Shown piece after piece: positions 1 to 11,200 of a DNA stretch of 64,000 nucleotides. This DNA comes from Ceratopteris richardii (taxonomy: Eukaryota; Streptophyta; Polypodiopsida; Polypodiales; Pteridaceae). The notes beneath the pieces are model-generated. The model did no database searches, was not told where the DNA came from, and worked only from the letters and a program-made list of their open reading frames with translations. The DNA is taken from positions 135,059,696 to 135,123,695 of the forward strand of contig CM035423.1 in assembly GCA_020310875.1 (NCBI GenBank), given 5' to 3'. A program made the translations under genes and the position numbers. The first letter of the stretch is position 1; the number at the start of each line of letters is the position of its first letter.

Positions 1-1158
1 AATGTAAATGGATCTCATCTACTAGTAAGCAGAAATTTGCTAATGTTGCACAGTCAAAGAAGGAAGACAAAGATGAGAAGAAAATAAAAAAACAAAAATC
101 GTGTTGCAAATATTGTAAAGGAAATCATCATGTCATAAAGAGTTGTCCAAAACTAGCTCCAAAAGAGGAAAGAAGAAAGAAGAAAGAGGCTAGAATGGTT
201 GTTATAGAGGCCTATACACCTAAAAGACAGTTTGCTAATCTTGTGCAGAATGAAGAATGTGTGTTTACTACTATATGCAGATGTGACCCATCATCTCATG
301 GGCACTGTATGTTTGTAGTAGACTGAAATGTTTGGTACTTTGATAGTGGGGTAACGAAACATATTACCTCGTAGGGTAGCTTCTTCAGTTCACTTGAGCC
401 TTCCCCTACAAGGAATACTATTACATGTGTTAACAAATTTCTAATCCTATAATGGGAGTTGGTAAGATCATTATGACTATTGCTAATGGTAGTTCTTTCA
501 CATTCTCAAATGCTTTGTTTATGTAAGGGACCAAGAAAAATTTGATGTTAGTTTTAGCGTTAGCCAAGATTTCTTTTTAGTTGCCAAATTTATTGATGAT
601 AGATGTATAGTTAATGATCTGTCAAATGGAATTGTTATTATTGCTTCTGGCATTTTATGCCATGGGCTTTATAAGGTCATAGATTATGCAAAATCTATGA
701 ATGATTCATCATGTGTAGTTCAAGATTCTCAAGCTCTGTCAGATGCAAAGCTTTGGCATACACGTTTTCATCATATGAATTATGCTATTTTGCTATGTGT
801 GCAAAAATCTAAAATGGTTTCCTCTTTACCCAAACTTGAGGCACCTTGTCAACATGTCTGCGAAGGTTGTATTTTGGGAAAAATGCAACATCTTCCTTCC
901 CTAAAGATGGTTCAGTTTGTGCTGCCCATAAATTGCTGCTTCATCATAGTGATGTCTATGGTCCTATGCAGACAACTTCTTCTGGGAACTATCTTTATTT
1001 TGTGATTTTTATTGATGATTTTTCTAGGAATGCATGGATGTATCCATTGAAAGGAAAGTCCAACGTTTTTGTGTGCTTCAAACAATTTTTGGTTATGGCT
1101 TAAAATCTATTAGCATGTAAATTGGACACCTTTCGCTATGATCGATGGGCAAGATACA
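1..1158 (+). pseudogene. copia gag-pol remnant (Z): zinc knuckle to integrase
   Basis: A CX2CX4HX4C zinc knuckle lies at about 106-147. The protease motif DSG follows near 345, with a TGA just upstream. GAG-pre-integrase spans about 690-870 and the start of the integrase core about 940-1158. Several stops and frameshifts break the frame. The sequence stops at the point where sister copies read into the middle of integrase, and LTR sequence of another element follows at once. Sister copies in the window are about 80-85 percent similar by eye. Confidence 0.85.
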
Positions 1159-1753
1159 TAGAGCTTTCAAAAATTTCGAATTTGCCTCTTTCTTGTAGAT
1201 TTCCATCTTCTCTTTGATCTTGTATGTGTGTGTAATGCTTGGAATGCTTGTGTAGGACTGTTGTCTACCCCTCCCCACTGTTTTTGAGCTACTGTAGTAT
1301 GTGTGTGAGCTTGTAGGAGTTGTGGCGTGAGTGTGAGTGCTTCCCGCCATTTACTATTTTGGTCATAACTTGAAGCAAAGTTATCAGAATCAAGTGAAGC
1401 CACTTCCAATAGATGCGCCTTGTCGAGAGCTTCGAAACGAGTACCCTATTGACTATATTCAGAGCTTGGAGCTAGGAGAATCTTTGAATTACTGAAAACT
1501 ACTGTAAGAGATATCGCGGTAGACACTTCTAGTCTTTCAGTGAGTTTGAGAGGTGGATTAGTCTTTTCTCATGCATATCAGATGAACCACTTCATTTCCA
1601 TCATGTGTGCACATGTCTTCATACACTTGGTTAGGTCGTTTGATCGGATTGACATATAAGCATGAGTCAATTTCCCACTATACGCACTTGTGTTGCAAAT
1701 GAGGTTTAGTCTCTTTGGCACAAGTCCTTGAGTCTTCTAGACTTAAGAACATA
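1159..1753 (+). repeat. Partial LTR of gypsy element D, in opposite orientation to its partner
   Basis: This is the reverse complement of about 30654-31250 and resembles 41430-42008 in direct orientation. It is therefore the last two thirds of the 880-bp D/F-family LTR, lacking about the first 300 bp. It ends at 1753 with TA where CA is expected. The next bases, GTGAC (1754-1758), are the reverse complement of GTCAC at 31534-31538, which flanks the other D LTR. The left end is a breakpoint inside the LTR, not a natural terminus. Confidence 0.85.
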
Positions 1754-1865
1754 GTGACCTGTTCTTTCCTTCAACAAATCCATTTTATTAAGGTGTATAC
1801 AACATTGTACATTGATGTTTTATCCCACATTCAATCAAAAATGCATTAAAATCAGAAGACATATA
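1754..1865 (-). pseudogene. copia B integrase fragment
   Basis: On the minus strand this matches the integrase core around the stretch that reads YTPQQNG in intact relatives; compare the minus strand at 62540-62660. It is continuous with 6502 onward once element A and its 5-bp duplication are removed. Its other end is the insertion site of gypsy D. Confidence 0.85.
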
Positions 1866-2099
1866 TGTTTATATATTTAGGTAGTGATGTGTGTGAACAC
1901 ACTAGGACTGTCGGGGTACTTTTTTCCCTCTTTAGGAGGTTTTTTTCCCTCGGCTTGTATATATGCCTATTGCCCTAATGGGCTACTTATCTTTGTACAT
2001 TCTGGTGGTAATACATTCAGTATTGTGTGTTGAGCTCCAAGCTTCTTCTTCTTCTTCCTTGTGCTATTCGCGTGCTTCTGCAGACGTCTAACTCCAACA
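1866..2099 (+). repeat. 5' LTR of copia A
   Basis: It is a 234-bp LTR that begins TGTT and ends CCAACA. A TATA-like TATATATG at about 1958-1965 would serve the RNA start. The same LTR family occurs at 8736-8925 (minus), 33824-34055, 52439-52645 and 59924-60153 (minus). Confidence 0.92.
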
Positions 2100-2100
2100 A

Positions 2101-2117
2101 TTGGTATCAAAGTAGGT
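2101..2117 (+). other. Primer-binding site of copia A (initiator tRNA-Met)
   Basis: TTGGTATCAAAGTAGG follows the 5' LTR by one base. Plant copia elements prime from initiator tRNA-Met with TGGTATCAGAGC, and here one G has become A. Confidence 0.85.
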
Positions 2118-2454
2118 CACCGCTTCATCTAGGGCGTCATCGACACTCCTCCGATTGCAGTCTCAAAATTGCATGAATTTTGGAGAGCATACTCAGTGTG
2201 TTTCCGAGATCAAAACTGCTTCGCTTTGTGGTGCTGAAATCGCGATCCGAGCTCGTTTCGGCCTCCGAACACACTATCACAACACTTGTGTAGGCTATTT
2301 CATCTTTTTGTGCCAAAGGTACATACCAGTTTCAGTTCGCCAATATACGCGTCTCGAAGTCTGCTACAGGTCTAGCAGAATTCATCTAGGCAGCCCTATT
2401 CAACTTTTTGAGATACAACCAATTTTCTACATCAAGGTATTTTAGTCACCGGCC

Positions 2455-3300
2455 ATGGCCAAAAGCAGTGATGTATTCCGTATGTTGGTTGTTGAGGATA
2501 AGTTGGATGGTACCAACTACCCGTTATGGGCTTATATGATGCGACATGTATTGGTTGCAAAAGGACTATGGAACATTGTGTAGGGTGTTGAAAAACGTCC
2601 TATCACACCTGCAACTGTTACAACTACAGGTACTGAAGCTGATGCAGAAGGTGTGAAAGATGATGACAGAGATGCCCAGGCACATGCATTGATAGCTTTA
2701 TCTGTCAAACATGATATTATTCCTCACATTCGCTCCTGTAGAACAACTAAGGATGCTTGGGATACACTTACCACATTGTACAAAGCTAGGAATGAGGCTC
2801 GTGTTTCTTACCTCTGAAAACAGTTGGACAGTGAGCACATGAATGAAGGTGATTCTATGGAACGATTTCTAACAAAGATCAAAGACTTGAAGGAACAGTT
2901 GATTTCTGTCGATGAGGTTATACCAGGTGGCTCACTTGTGCAGACCATTCTAAATGGCCTTCCTCATTCATATCAGAGTTTTGCTTCTACTCTTCGGTTG
3001 ATGATGAAAGGTAATCCAAATGCCTTGTCTTTTGAGGAGTTAGTCTCTGTTTTGTTGCAAGAGGATCAGTGCAGGTAGAACAGGTCCATTATGCGTGTTG
3101 CAGATCAAGCTTTCTTGGCTAGTTAGAAGGGCAAAGGAAAATGGAGCTCTTCAATTAGTAAGCAGAAATCTGCTAATTCTGCACAATCGAAGAGGGAAGA
3201 CAAAGATGAAAAGAAATCAGAAAAGCAAAAATTGTTTTGCAAGTATTGTAAAGGAAATGATCATATCATAAAGAACTGTCCAAAGTTGGCTGCTAAAGAG
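2455..3300 (+). pseudogene. gag: copia A gag
   Basis: The ATG at 2455 follows a 350-bp leader and aligns with the gag start of copia B. The frame has a UBN2-type capsid region with motifs such as NYPLWAYMM, and then a CX2CX4HX4C knuckle at about 3235-3280. Stops at 2581 (TAG), 2816 (TGA), 3076 (TAG) and 3124 (TAG) break it. At 2581 and 3124 sister copies have CAG. Gag would form the virus-like particle in the cytoplasm. Confidence 0.85.
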
Positions 3301-6300
3301 GCAAAGAAGAAAGAGGCTGGAATGGTTGCTGCAGAGGCCTCTACACCAAAAATACAGTCTACTAATCTTGTGGAGGAAGAAGAATGGGCGTTTACTACTA
3401 TTTGCAGTTTTGAACCATCTTCTCATGAGCAGTGCATGTCTGTAGTAGACTCAGATGTTTGGTACTTTGACAGTGGGGCGACCAAACATATTACATCGTA
3501 GCGCAGTTTCTTCTCTTCACTCGAGCCTGCCCCTACAGGGAATATTGTTACATGTGCCAAGAAGTCCTCTTATCCTGTTATGGGAGTTGGTAAGATCATT
3601 TTGACTACTGTTGATGGTGGTTCTTTCACTTTGTCAGATGCTTTGTTTGTGCCAGGGATCAAGAAAAATCTGGTATCAGTTTTTGCATTAGCCAAGATTG
3701 GCTTGGTTGTGAAATTTGTTGATGACAGATGTACAGTTCATGATCTATCAAATGGTGACGTGATCATTGCTTCTGGCATTTTATGTCGTGGGCTGTATAA
3801 GCTCATAGACTATGAAAGATCTGTAAATGATTTGGCATGTGCAATACATGATTCTCAGGCTATGTCAGATGCAAAGCTTTGGCATGCATGCTTTGGTCAT
3901 TTGAATTTTGCTAGTTTGTTACACCTGTAGAAATCTGAAATGGTGTCCTCTTTGCCCAAACTTGAGGCACCTCGAAAACATGTTTGTGAAGGTGTATTTT
4001 GGGCAAAATTTAACGTTCGTCCTTTCCAAAAGATGGTTCAGTTCGGGCTACTCAGAAATTGCAGCTTGTACATAGTGATGTCTGTGGTCCTATGCAGACA
4101 CCTTCTTTTGGAAATTATCTTTACTTCATGACTTTCATCGATGATTTTTCTAGGCATGCATGGGTATATCCATTGAAGGCAAAGTCCGAAGTGTTCATGT
4201 GCTTCAAACAGTTTTTGGTTTTGGCTGAAAATCTATCAGCATGTAAAATGGGCATACTCTGTTCTGATCGAGGGGGGAAAATATGTCTTCTGATTTTAAT
4301 GCATTGCTGGCTGAACCTGGGATAAAACGCCAGTGTACAGTGCCATGTATACCTCAACAGAATGGAGTTTCTAAATGAAAGAAAATGTCACTCAAGGAAA
4401 TGGCAAGGTGTATGGTCAAGAGTTAGGCTCTACCACATAGTTTCTGGCTTGAGGCTGTCATGTGTGCAGCATATGTACTTAACAGGTGTCCCACTAAAGC
4501 GCTGCAGTCTATCACTCCATATGAGGCTTGGCATGACCGCAAGCCATCTGTTGCTCATCTTTGTGTTTTTGGTTGTTTGGCATATGCATTAGTGCCTGAA
4601 CAACATCGTAGAAATTTGGATGATAAAGCAGTAAAATGTATTTTTGTGGGGTACAGTTCTGAAAGTAAAGGCTATTGTCTGTATCATCCACATACTAAAT
4701 GCATTTTGGTTAGCTGTGATGTTACTTTGTTGCCTCTTTTTACAGGTGGGCAGTCTAGTGCTGGTCCTAATGAGGCAACTTCTCAGCCTTTGCAGGTTTC
4801 ATGTGATGATGAAGATCATTCCATTTCTGATGTAGATTTACATGATGCACTTATTGATGAGAGAGATGATATTGAGAAGTCAAGAACTATGCCAAAATGG
4901 CTAGTGCAGACCTTCCATGATAGCAAATTAGATGCACTTCTATCATATCGTACTCGATCAGGCTCTCATAGTGCCTCTTTTGCATCAGATTGCTATGCTA
5001 TGGCTGCATCTAGTCTCTGTGATGAGACTGAGCCTGTTTCGTTTGATGAAGCACAAAATTCAGAAAATTGGATGGTTGCTATGCAATCTGAATATGATGC
5101 AATAATGAAGAATGGTACTTGGTCTTTATGTGACTTGCCTCCTGGCAAGAAGGCCATTGGCACTAAGTGGGTATACAAGCTGAAGCGTAAATCTGATGGT
5201 ACAGTTGACAGGTATAAGGTTAGGCTCATTGCAAAGGGTTATGCACAGGAAAGAGGCATTGATTTTGATGAGACCTTTGCACCTACATGCCGTATGACTA
5301 CTGTTCGGAGCATCTGTGCACTTGCAGCCCATCATGGTTGGAATTTACATTAGTTGGACATTAAAACTGCATTTTTGAATGGTGACTTGCATGAAGAAGT
5401 GTATGTTTTTCAGCCCCTTGGCTTTGTGTAGAAACAACATGAAAAGTAGGTGTGCAGGTTAAAGAAGGCATTATATGGTTTAACGTGAGCACCACGTGCA
5501 TGGTATGAGAAGAGACATGCCTATCTGATTGCACATGGGTTTGAGAAAAATCCAACTAAGAGCACCTTATATGTTAAGCATGCTAATGATGTGCTTCTGA
5601 TCATTGTTGTCTATGTTGATGACATGCTGCTCACTGGTCCCATTGAGAAGCATATTTCTGATTTTAAGGCTGATTTGCATGCCTCATTTGAGATGCCTGA
5701 TTTGGGGCATTTGCATCACTATTTGGGGATTCAATTTATTCAACTTGATGGTGGAATGGCTTTGTGTCAAATGAAATATATTTACACATTATTGGAGTGT
5801 TTTGGCCTTGAAGATTGTAAGCCTATTGCCACTACTATGGAGACAAGTTTATGATTGAGTCTTCATGATGCGCGAGATGCATTTGATGCTATTCTCTATC
5901 AACAGGCTATTGGATGCCTGATTTACTTATGCATTACTTGGCTAGATATTCAGTTTGCTATCTCATAGATGAGCAGATTTATGCATTGCCCAGGAGTCAA
6001 ACATTGGCAGGTGGTTAAGCGCATCTTTTGCTACTTGAGTGGTACTCGGCTACTTGGGTTGTTTTATCCCAAGCGCGGATCACTACCGCCATATTTCTAT
6101 GCTTTTTTTGAATCTGATTGGGCTGGTTGCTATGACACTTGTGTGTCCACTCGTGGCTTTTGCTTCATGCTTGGTAGCTCATGTATATCTTGGTTGAGCA
6201 AGAAGCAGCCCACTGTGGCCACTTCCAGTTGTGAGGTTGAGTATAGGGCAGCTTTCACAGCACTTGTTGAGTGTGTGTGGCTCAGACGCCTTATGGCTGA

Positions 6301-6353
6301 TTTGGGTGTTGGTCAGTCTTCTGCCACCACCATCTTCACTGACAGTCAGAGTG
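3301..6353 (+). pseudogene. pol: copia A pol (protease, integrase, RT, RNase H)
   Basis: The protease motif DSGATKHIT ends at a TAG near 3499. GAG-pre-integrase covers about 3830-4060 and the integrase core about 4060-4600. The longest open stretch, 4460-5353, spans the integrase C-terminus and RT fingers. The RT catalytic YVDD is at 5612-5623 in the next open piece. RNase H (5969-6353) stops abruptly and joins LTR sequence. The frame is broken by stops, mostly TAG, and by shifts near 4000 and 4370. It is not functional. Confidence 0.9.
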
Positions 6354-6496
6354 CATGTATATACTCCTATTGCCCTAATGGGCTACTTATCTTTGTACAT
6401 TTTGGTGGTAATACATTCAGTATTGTGTGTTGAGCTCCAAGCTTCTTCTTCTTCCTTGTGCTGTTCGCGTGCTTCCGCAGACGTCTAAGTCCAACA
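6354..6496 (+). repeat. Truncated 3' LTR of copia A
   Basis: This matches the last 143 bp of the 5' LTR, from the TATA region to the CCAACA terminus. RNase H sequence abuts it directly, so the rest of RNase H, the polypurine tract and about 90 bp of LTR were lost in one deletion. The outer end and target duplication are intact. Confidence 0.9.
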
Positions 6497-8381
6497 ATAT
6501 ATCCCCCCCCCTCGATCAGAGCAGAGGGTGCCCATTTTACATGCTGATAGATTTTCAACCAAAATTAGAAACCGTTTGAAGCACATAAATACGTCAGACT
6601 TTACTTTCAATGGATATACCCATGCATGCCTAGAAAAATCATCGATGAAAGTCACGAAGTAAAGATAGTTTCCAAAAGAGGGTCTCTACATAGGACTAGC
6701 AACATCATTGTGAACAAGCTTCAATTTTTGAGTAGCTGGAACTGAACCATCTTTTAGGAACGAGGAACGCTCCATTTTGCCCAAAATACAGCCTTCAGAA
6801 ACAAGTTTACTAGGTGCCTCAAGTTTGGGCAGAGAGGACACCATTTCACATTTTTGCAGGCATAGCAAACTAGCAAAATTTAGATGATCAAAGCATGCAT
6901 GTCAAAGCTTTGCATCTGACATAGCCTGAGAACCTTGAAGTGCATATGCTGAATCATTCACAGATTTTGCATAATCTATGAGCTTATACAACCCACGACA
7001 TAAAATGTCAAAAGCAATAATGATGTCTCCATTTGATAAATCATGAACTGTACATCTATCATCAACAAATTTCATGACCAAGCCAATCTTGGCTAAAGCT
7101 AAAACTAATTATAGATTCTTCCTGATCCTTGGCACAAATAAAGCATATGACAATGTAAAAGAACTACCATCAACAGTAGTGAGAATGAACTTCCCAACCC
7201 CATGATAGGATAAGAGGATTTCTTCGCGCATGTGGTAGTATTCCCTATAGGGGCAGGCTCGAGTGAAGTGAAGAAACTGCACTACTAGGTAATATGTTTT
7301 GTTGCCCCACTATCAAAGTACCAAACATCTGAGTCTAATGCAGACATACACTGTTCATGAGAAGATGGGTCATAACTACAAACAGTGGTAAATGCCCATT
7401 CTTCATTTTGCACAAGATTAGAAGAATTTGTTTTGGGTGTAGAGGCCTCTACAACAACCATTCCAACCTCTTTCATCCTTGCCTCTTTAGCAGCTAGTTT
7501 GGACAGCTCTTTATGAGATGATCATTTCCTTTACAGTATTTGCAAAACAATTTCTACTTTTCTATTTTCTTCTCATTTCTGTCATCCATCTTTGATTGTG
7601 CAAAATTAACAGATTTTTACGTACTAGTAGAAGAGCTCCATTCACCTTTGCTCTTCTGACTAGCCACGAAAGCTTGATCTACAACATGCATAATGGACCT
7701 GTTCTACCTAGAGTGATCTTCTTGCAATAGAACAGATATTAAATCCTCAAATGCTAAGGCATTTGGATTGCCTTTCATCATCAAACAAAAAGTAGAATTA
7801 AAACTATGATATGAATGGGGAAGACCATTCAGAACAGTCTACACAAGTGAAGTGTCATGTAAGACTTCATCAGTAGAAATCAATTGTTCCTTCAAATCTT
7901 TGATCTTTGTCAGAAAACCGTCTATGGAATCTCCTTCATTCATGTGCTCACTCTCTAACTGTTTTCGTAGGTAAGCAACACGAGCTGCATTCCTTGCTTG
8001 GTATAACGTGGTAAGTGTATCCCAAGCATCCTTAGCTGTTCTGCAAGAGCGAATGTGAGAAATAATGGCACATTTGATAGACAAGACTATCAATGCATGT
8101 GCCTAAGCATCTCTACCATCCCAATGAGTTTGCTCTGCAATAGATGCAGTAGGAGCCGCAACACGAACATGAAGAATATCATCATCTTCAATGCGGTCTG
8201 TAACACCTTTAGCAGCTATGTTTGCAATTGCAATAGGACATTTTTCAACACCCTGCACAATGTTCCACAATCCGTTTGCAACCAGTACATGATGCATCAT
8301 ATAAGCCCATAATGGGTAATTGGTATTTTCCAACTTATCCTCAACAACCAACATATAGAATACATCACTGCTTTCAGCCAT
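6497..8381 (-). pseudogene. copia B gag-pol, 5' half
   Basis: Reading leftwards from the ATG at 8381, gag (to about 7500) has the same NYPLWAYMM capsid motif as copia A, then a zinc knuckle near 7500-7560. The protease WYFDSGATKHIT is near 7285-7330, GAG-pre-integrase at about 6690-6990, and the integrase start at 6502-6690. Integrase then continues past element A at 1865-1754. Stops and small indels break the frame throughout. The gag ATG at 8381 is preferred to one two codons upstream because it matches copia A. Confidence 0.88.
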
Positions 8382-8735
8382 GACCACTGACTAAAATACC
8401 CTGATGTAAAAAATTGAATGTATCGCAAAAAGTTGAACAAAATTACCCTATTGAGTTTTGCTAAACTTGTAGCAGACTTTGAGACATTTATACTAGAAAA
8501 CCGAAACCTGTATATATCTTTGGCATAAAAAGACAAAATTGCCTACATAAGCGTTACGATAGTGCATTTGGAGGCAAAAATGAAATCAGATCGTGATTTG
8601 GCAGCACAGAACGAAGCTGTTTTGATCTCCTAATCACACTAAGTATGCTTACCAAAGTTCATGGGAATCTGAGACTGTGACCAGAGGGGTGTCGATGACA
8701 CCCTAAATGAAGCGGCGACCTACTTTTATACCAAT
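8382..8735 (-). other. Leader and primer-binding site of copia B
   Basis: The stretch is an untranslated leader homologous to 2100-2454 of copia A. The primer-binding site is the minus-strand reading of 8723-8734, one mismatch from the initiator tRNA-Met site. No coding sequence is seen. Confidence 0.8.
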
Positions 8736-8925
8736 TGTTGGCGTTTGAGGGCTACGAAAGCACGCAAACATCACAAGGAAGAAGAAGAAGCTTGGAGCAC
8801 AATACACAATACTGAATGTATTACCACTAGAATGTACAAAGATAAGTAACCCATTAGAGCAATAGGTGTTTATACAAGCTAGGAGAAAAAACCCCCTAAA
8901 GAGGGAAAAAGTGCCCCGTTGATCC
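8736..8925 (-). repeat. 5' LTR of copia B, truncated at its outer end
   Basis: It matches the minus strand of the 230-bp copia LTR, but the outermost 40-45 bp (from TGTTGATATATT to the inverted GTGTGAACACAC) are missing. Beyond 8925 the sequence belongs to gypsy C. Confidence 0.88.
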
Positions 8926-9319
8926 TCGTCCTGGGCACGCCAGGGCAACAACACAAGGAAAGGAACTCAAGGTTGGAAAACTCGCAACACCCTCTGTCAA
9001 TTCTTAGTTTGGGCTAAGTGCGGGTAGTGATAGAAGTAATTCCAGGCAACGATAGGCACGAGATAAATCAAAGACTATCTAAGAAATCAAGTTCAAGTCA
9101 AGAGATAACCTGTGTGTGTGAACGACAACCTTAAAGGAAAAGAACCTAACGTGAAACGACCAAACTAAAGTGCGAAATTAAACTCAAGTATTCCTAACGA
9201 CGTGATATCAGACAAGAGTATAAACACGATAATCAACATAAAAAGGGGATTAAGTAATTGATACAAAGGACTCAGAAACGTGGTTGTACGTGGGAAAATT
9301 GGGTTAATCAGTTAGGCAT
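8926..9319 (+). other. Leader of element C
   Basis: There is no ORF. A TGG-initiated stretch at about 8933-8950 could be a degenerate primer-binding site at the former LTR edge. A stretch at about 9039-9057 resembles the 3' end of tRNA-Asp in sense orientation. Both are weak. The leader lacks the GATACGATAC array seen in element D. Confidence 0.4.
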
Positions 9320-11200
9320 ATGAACCTTAGATCAGGACGACATCTAGTAAGAGATAGACAAAGCCTTAGGTCTTCAGAGGCTAGTGTCAATCATACTGCG
9401 AGTTCTTGGGCCCAGCAGTTGAGTCACCACTCGCATTACCCTAGCTCTGATACCAGTGAATCAGAGATGTCTCAATGCATGGAGAGACCTACAGGCAGTT
9501 CAAGAGTGCCATACCTGCACAGGGTAGAAGGCCCTTACAAAACGCAATTGGAATACCTTAGGACCAACCGATTAGGTGCTAGCATCTATGAGGACGGCCT
9601 AGGAAGATCTGTGGTACAGATTAAGAATCCTGATCAATCCATTGGATTAGAGCACCCAGCTGTCAAGTTTGAAAATGGAGCATACTTGGACAAAGAAGGA
9701 ACTATATACGTAGTCGCCAGTCACCCAGATAGGACGGACGAATTTGGAAATGTGATCCCCGAAGCAGACTTAGGTGACCTGGAGCAAGGAAACATGGGTG
9801 CAGAACCTAGAACCCCTCGAGGTAAATCGGTTCTCACTAGGTTTATCACACCGGAGTGGATTCCCCAGGATAATAAGAGCATAGATTTGCTCCTCAATCG
9901 AGAGACTGACGAAGCCTTTTGGAGGTACAAACCTGATCGGCCAATTGATATAGGAACAATCATGATCTATGAGTTTAAGGATCCTGATAGCCCAGGTAGA
10001 GTGACCTACTTAGATCACGCTTCGGAGAGGATCTTTGTGGTGACAGAAAATGATAGGCATGCTTACACTTGGAAGGGTGAATTCGTTTTCCCCCAACCAA
10101 GATCGAATGTATCCTATGGTCACCCTGGAGCTGGAACATCCCAAGCTCATGGAATGCAAAGAGACAGAAGTAGAGATAGACCAGAAGTAAGCTTTGCCAA
10201 CCCAGTGGGCAGAGAAAGAACGAGGACGAAAACAAATAGAGTAGAACCTGAGATACTTAGAGCTCACAGGAATCAAAGAAATGCGGATGAGTTCCCTCTA
10301 CCACGACCTAGAGAGCACACAAGGACTTTGAGACTGACTCAGCTAGTTAAGTCCATGAAGAACTACTTCGATGGCACTGGAGATCCGTACGATCATGTGG
10401 CTGAGTTTAGGCAAGTCTTGAGAGCTGAACAAGTGGAGGATCTATTCACGCAGTACAATGCCTTTGGTCTGACCCTTAGGAACACTGCCCTGACATGGTT
10501 TCAGCCACTAAATGAGAGGCAGTTCAGGAGCATAGACCAACTCCTAGAGGCTTTCATTATTGAATTCTCTAAGAGTGGCATAAGGCATAATACCTCCTCG
10601 CTGATTCACAGCTTCAAGCAAACCCCTCAAGAAACCATGAGACTTGCAAGAAGAAGATTTAGGCAATACTTAGAAAGATGCCTTGTTTCGGAGCTACCCA
10701 CACCAGCTAAGCAAGTGGCTTTATTCTTGGATGGATTGCTAAGTACCAAATTGAGATCTTATGTGTACTTGAAGGACCCTAGGACCATAGAAGATTGTGT
10801 ACGTATGTGCATTGACATCGAGGATAACCTAGGGGAGGAGTTAGAGCTTTCCAAGATATACAAAGATTCAGATAGTGCCTCTAACCTCTCTTCCACGCAA
10901 TCCACATCAATTGAGGAACTTGCAGAGAAAGTAGCTCAGAAATTAGGTGTCACTAACAAACAAATCCCAAGGTTTGCCCCTGTGAAAAGGTGCTATACTT
11001 GTGGTGGCGACCACATGGCGAATGTATGTCCTATTATGGCTCAATCCCAAGTTAATCCTAGTAGCCAGTACTGCACTATAGAACGAAGGTACACCAATCA
11101 CACCGTGCAAGATTGCCCCTACAATAAGCAAACCGTTAGGCAGACGTACCCACAGCCATACCCTCAGCAAGGAAGATACCAGAACCAGTACCCACCTTAG
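9320..11200 (+). CDS. gag: Gag of element C
   Basis: The 626-residue ORF starts MNLRSGR, the same start as gag of element D. Residues about 345-500 form a retrotransposon gag (capsid) domain with TALTWFQPL and an LFLDG motif. A short zinc knuckle CX2CX3HX4C is at about 557-570, followed by a second Cys/His cluster and a Gln/Pro/Tyr-rich tail. It ends at TAG (11198-11200), but the frame stays open to 11659 and then into pol. Gag packages the element RNA in cytoplasmic particles. Confidence 0.9.
   Translation: MNLRSGRHLVRDRQSLRSSEASVNHTASSWAQQLSHHSHYPSSDTSESEMSQCMERPTGSSRVPYLHRVEGPYKTQLEYLRTNRLGASIYEDGLGRSVVQIKNPDQSIGLEHPAVKFENGAYLDKEGTIYVVASHPDRTDEFGNVIPEADLGDLEQGNMGAEPRTPRGKSVLTRFITPEWIPQDNKSIDLLLNRETDEAFWRYKPDRPIDIGTIMIYEFKDPDSPGRVTYLDHASERIFVVTENDRHAYTWKGEFVFPQPRSNVSYGHPGAGTSQAHGMQRDRSRDRPEVSFANPVGRERTRTKTNRVEPEILRAHRNQRNADEFPLPRPREHTRTLRLTQLVKSMKNYFDGTGDPYDHVAEFRQVLRAEQVEDLFTQYNAFGLTLRNTALTWFQPLNERQFRSIDQLLEAFIIEFSKSGIRHNTSSLIHSFKQTPQETMRLARRRFRQYLERCLVSELPTPAKQVALFLDGLLSTKLRSYVYLKDPRTIEDCVRMCIDIEDNLGEELELSKIYKDSDSASNLSSTQSTSIEELAEKVAQKLGVTNKQIPRFAPVKRCYTCGGDHMANVCPIMAQSQVNPSSQYCTIERRYTNHTVQDCPYNKQTVRQTYPQPYPQQGRYQNQYPP

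Larger units (their letters stand above)
1866..6496 (+). mobile_element. Ty1/copia element A, TSD ATATA
   Basis: The 5' LTR starts TGTTTATATATTTAGG, and the element ends in CCAACA at 6496. ATATA flanks it at 1861-1865 and 6497-6501. It is inserted in the integrase of copia B, whose sequence resumes without loss. The order is LTR, PBS, leader, gag, protease, integrase, RT, RNase H, which is the copia order. The end of RNase H, the polypurine tract and the first part of the 3' LTR are deleted. At least ten stop codons make it non-coding today. Confidence 0.93.

Noticed and set aside
1159-1753. A solo LTR inserted in a copia element.
   Set aside because: It lacks its first ~300 bp, its left flank is not the partner of its right flank, and its right duplication pairs with the far LTR of D in reverse. 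An inversion explains it better.
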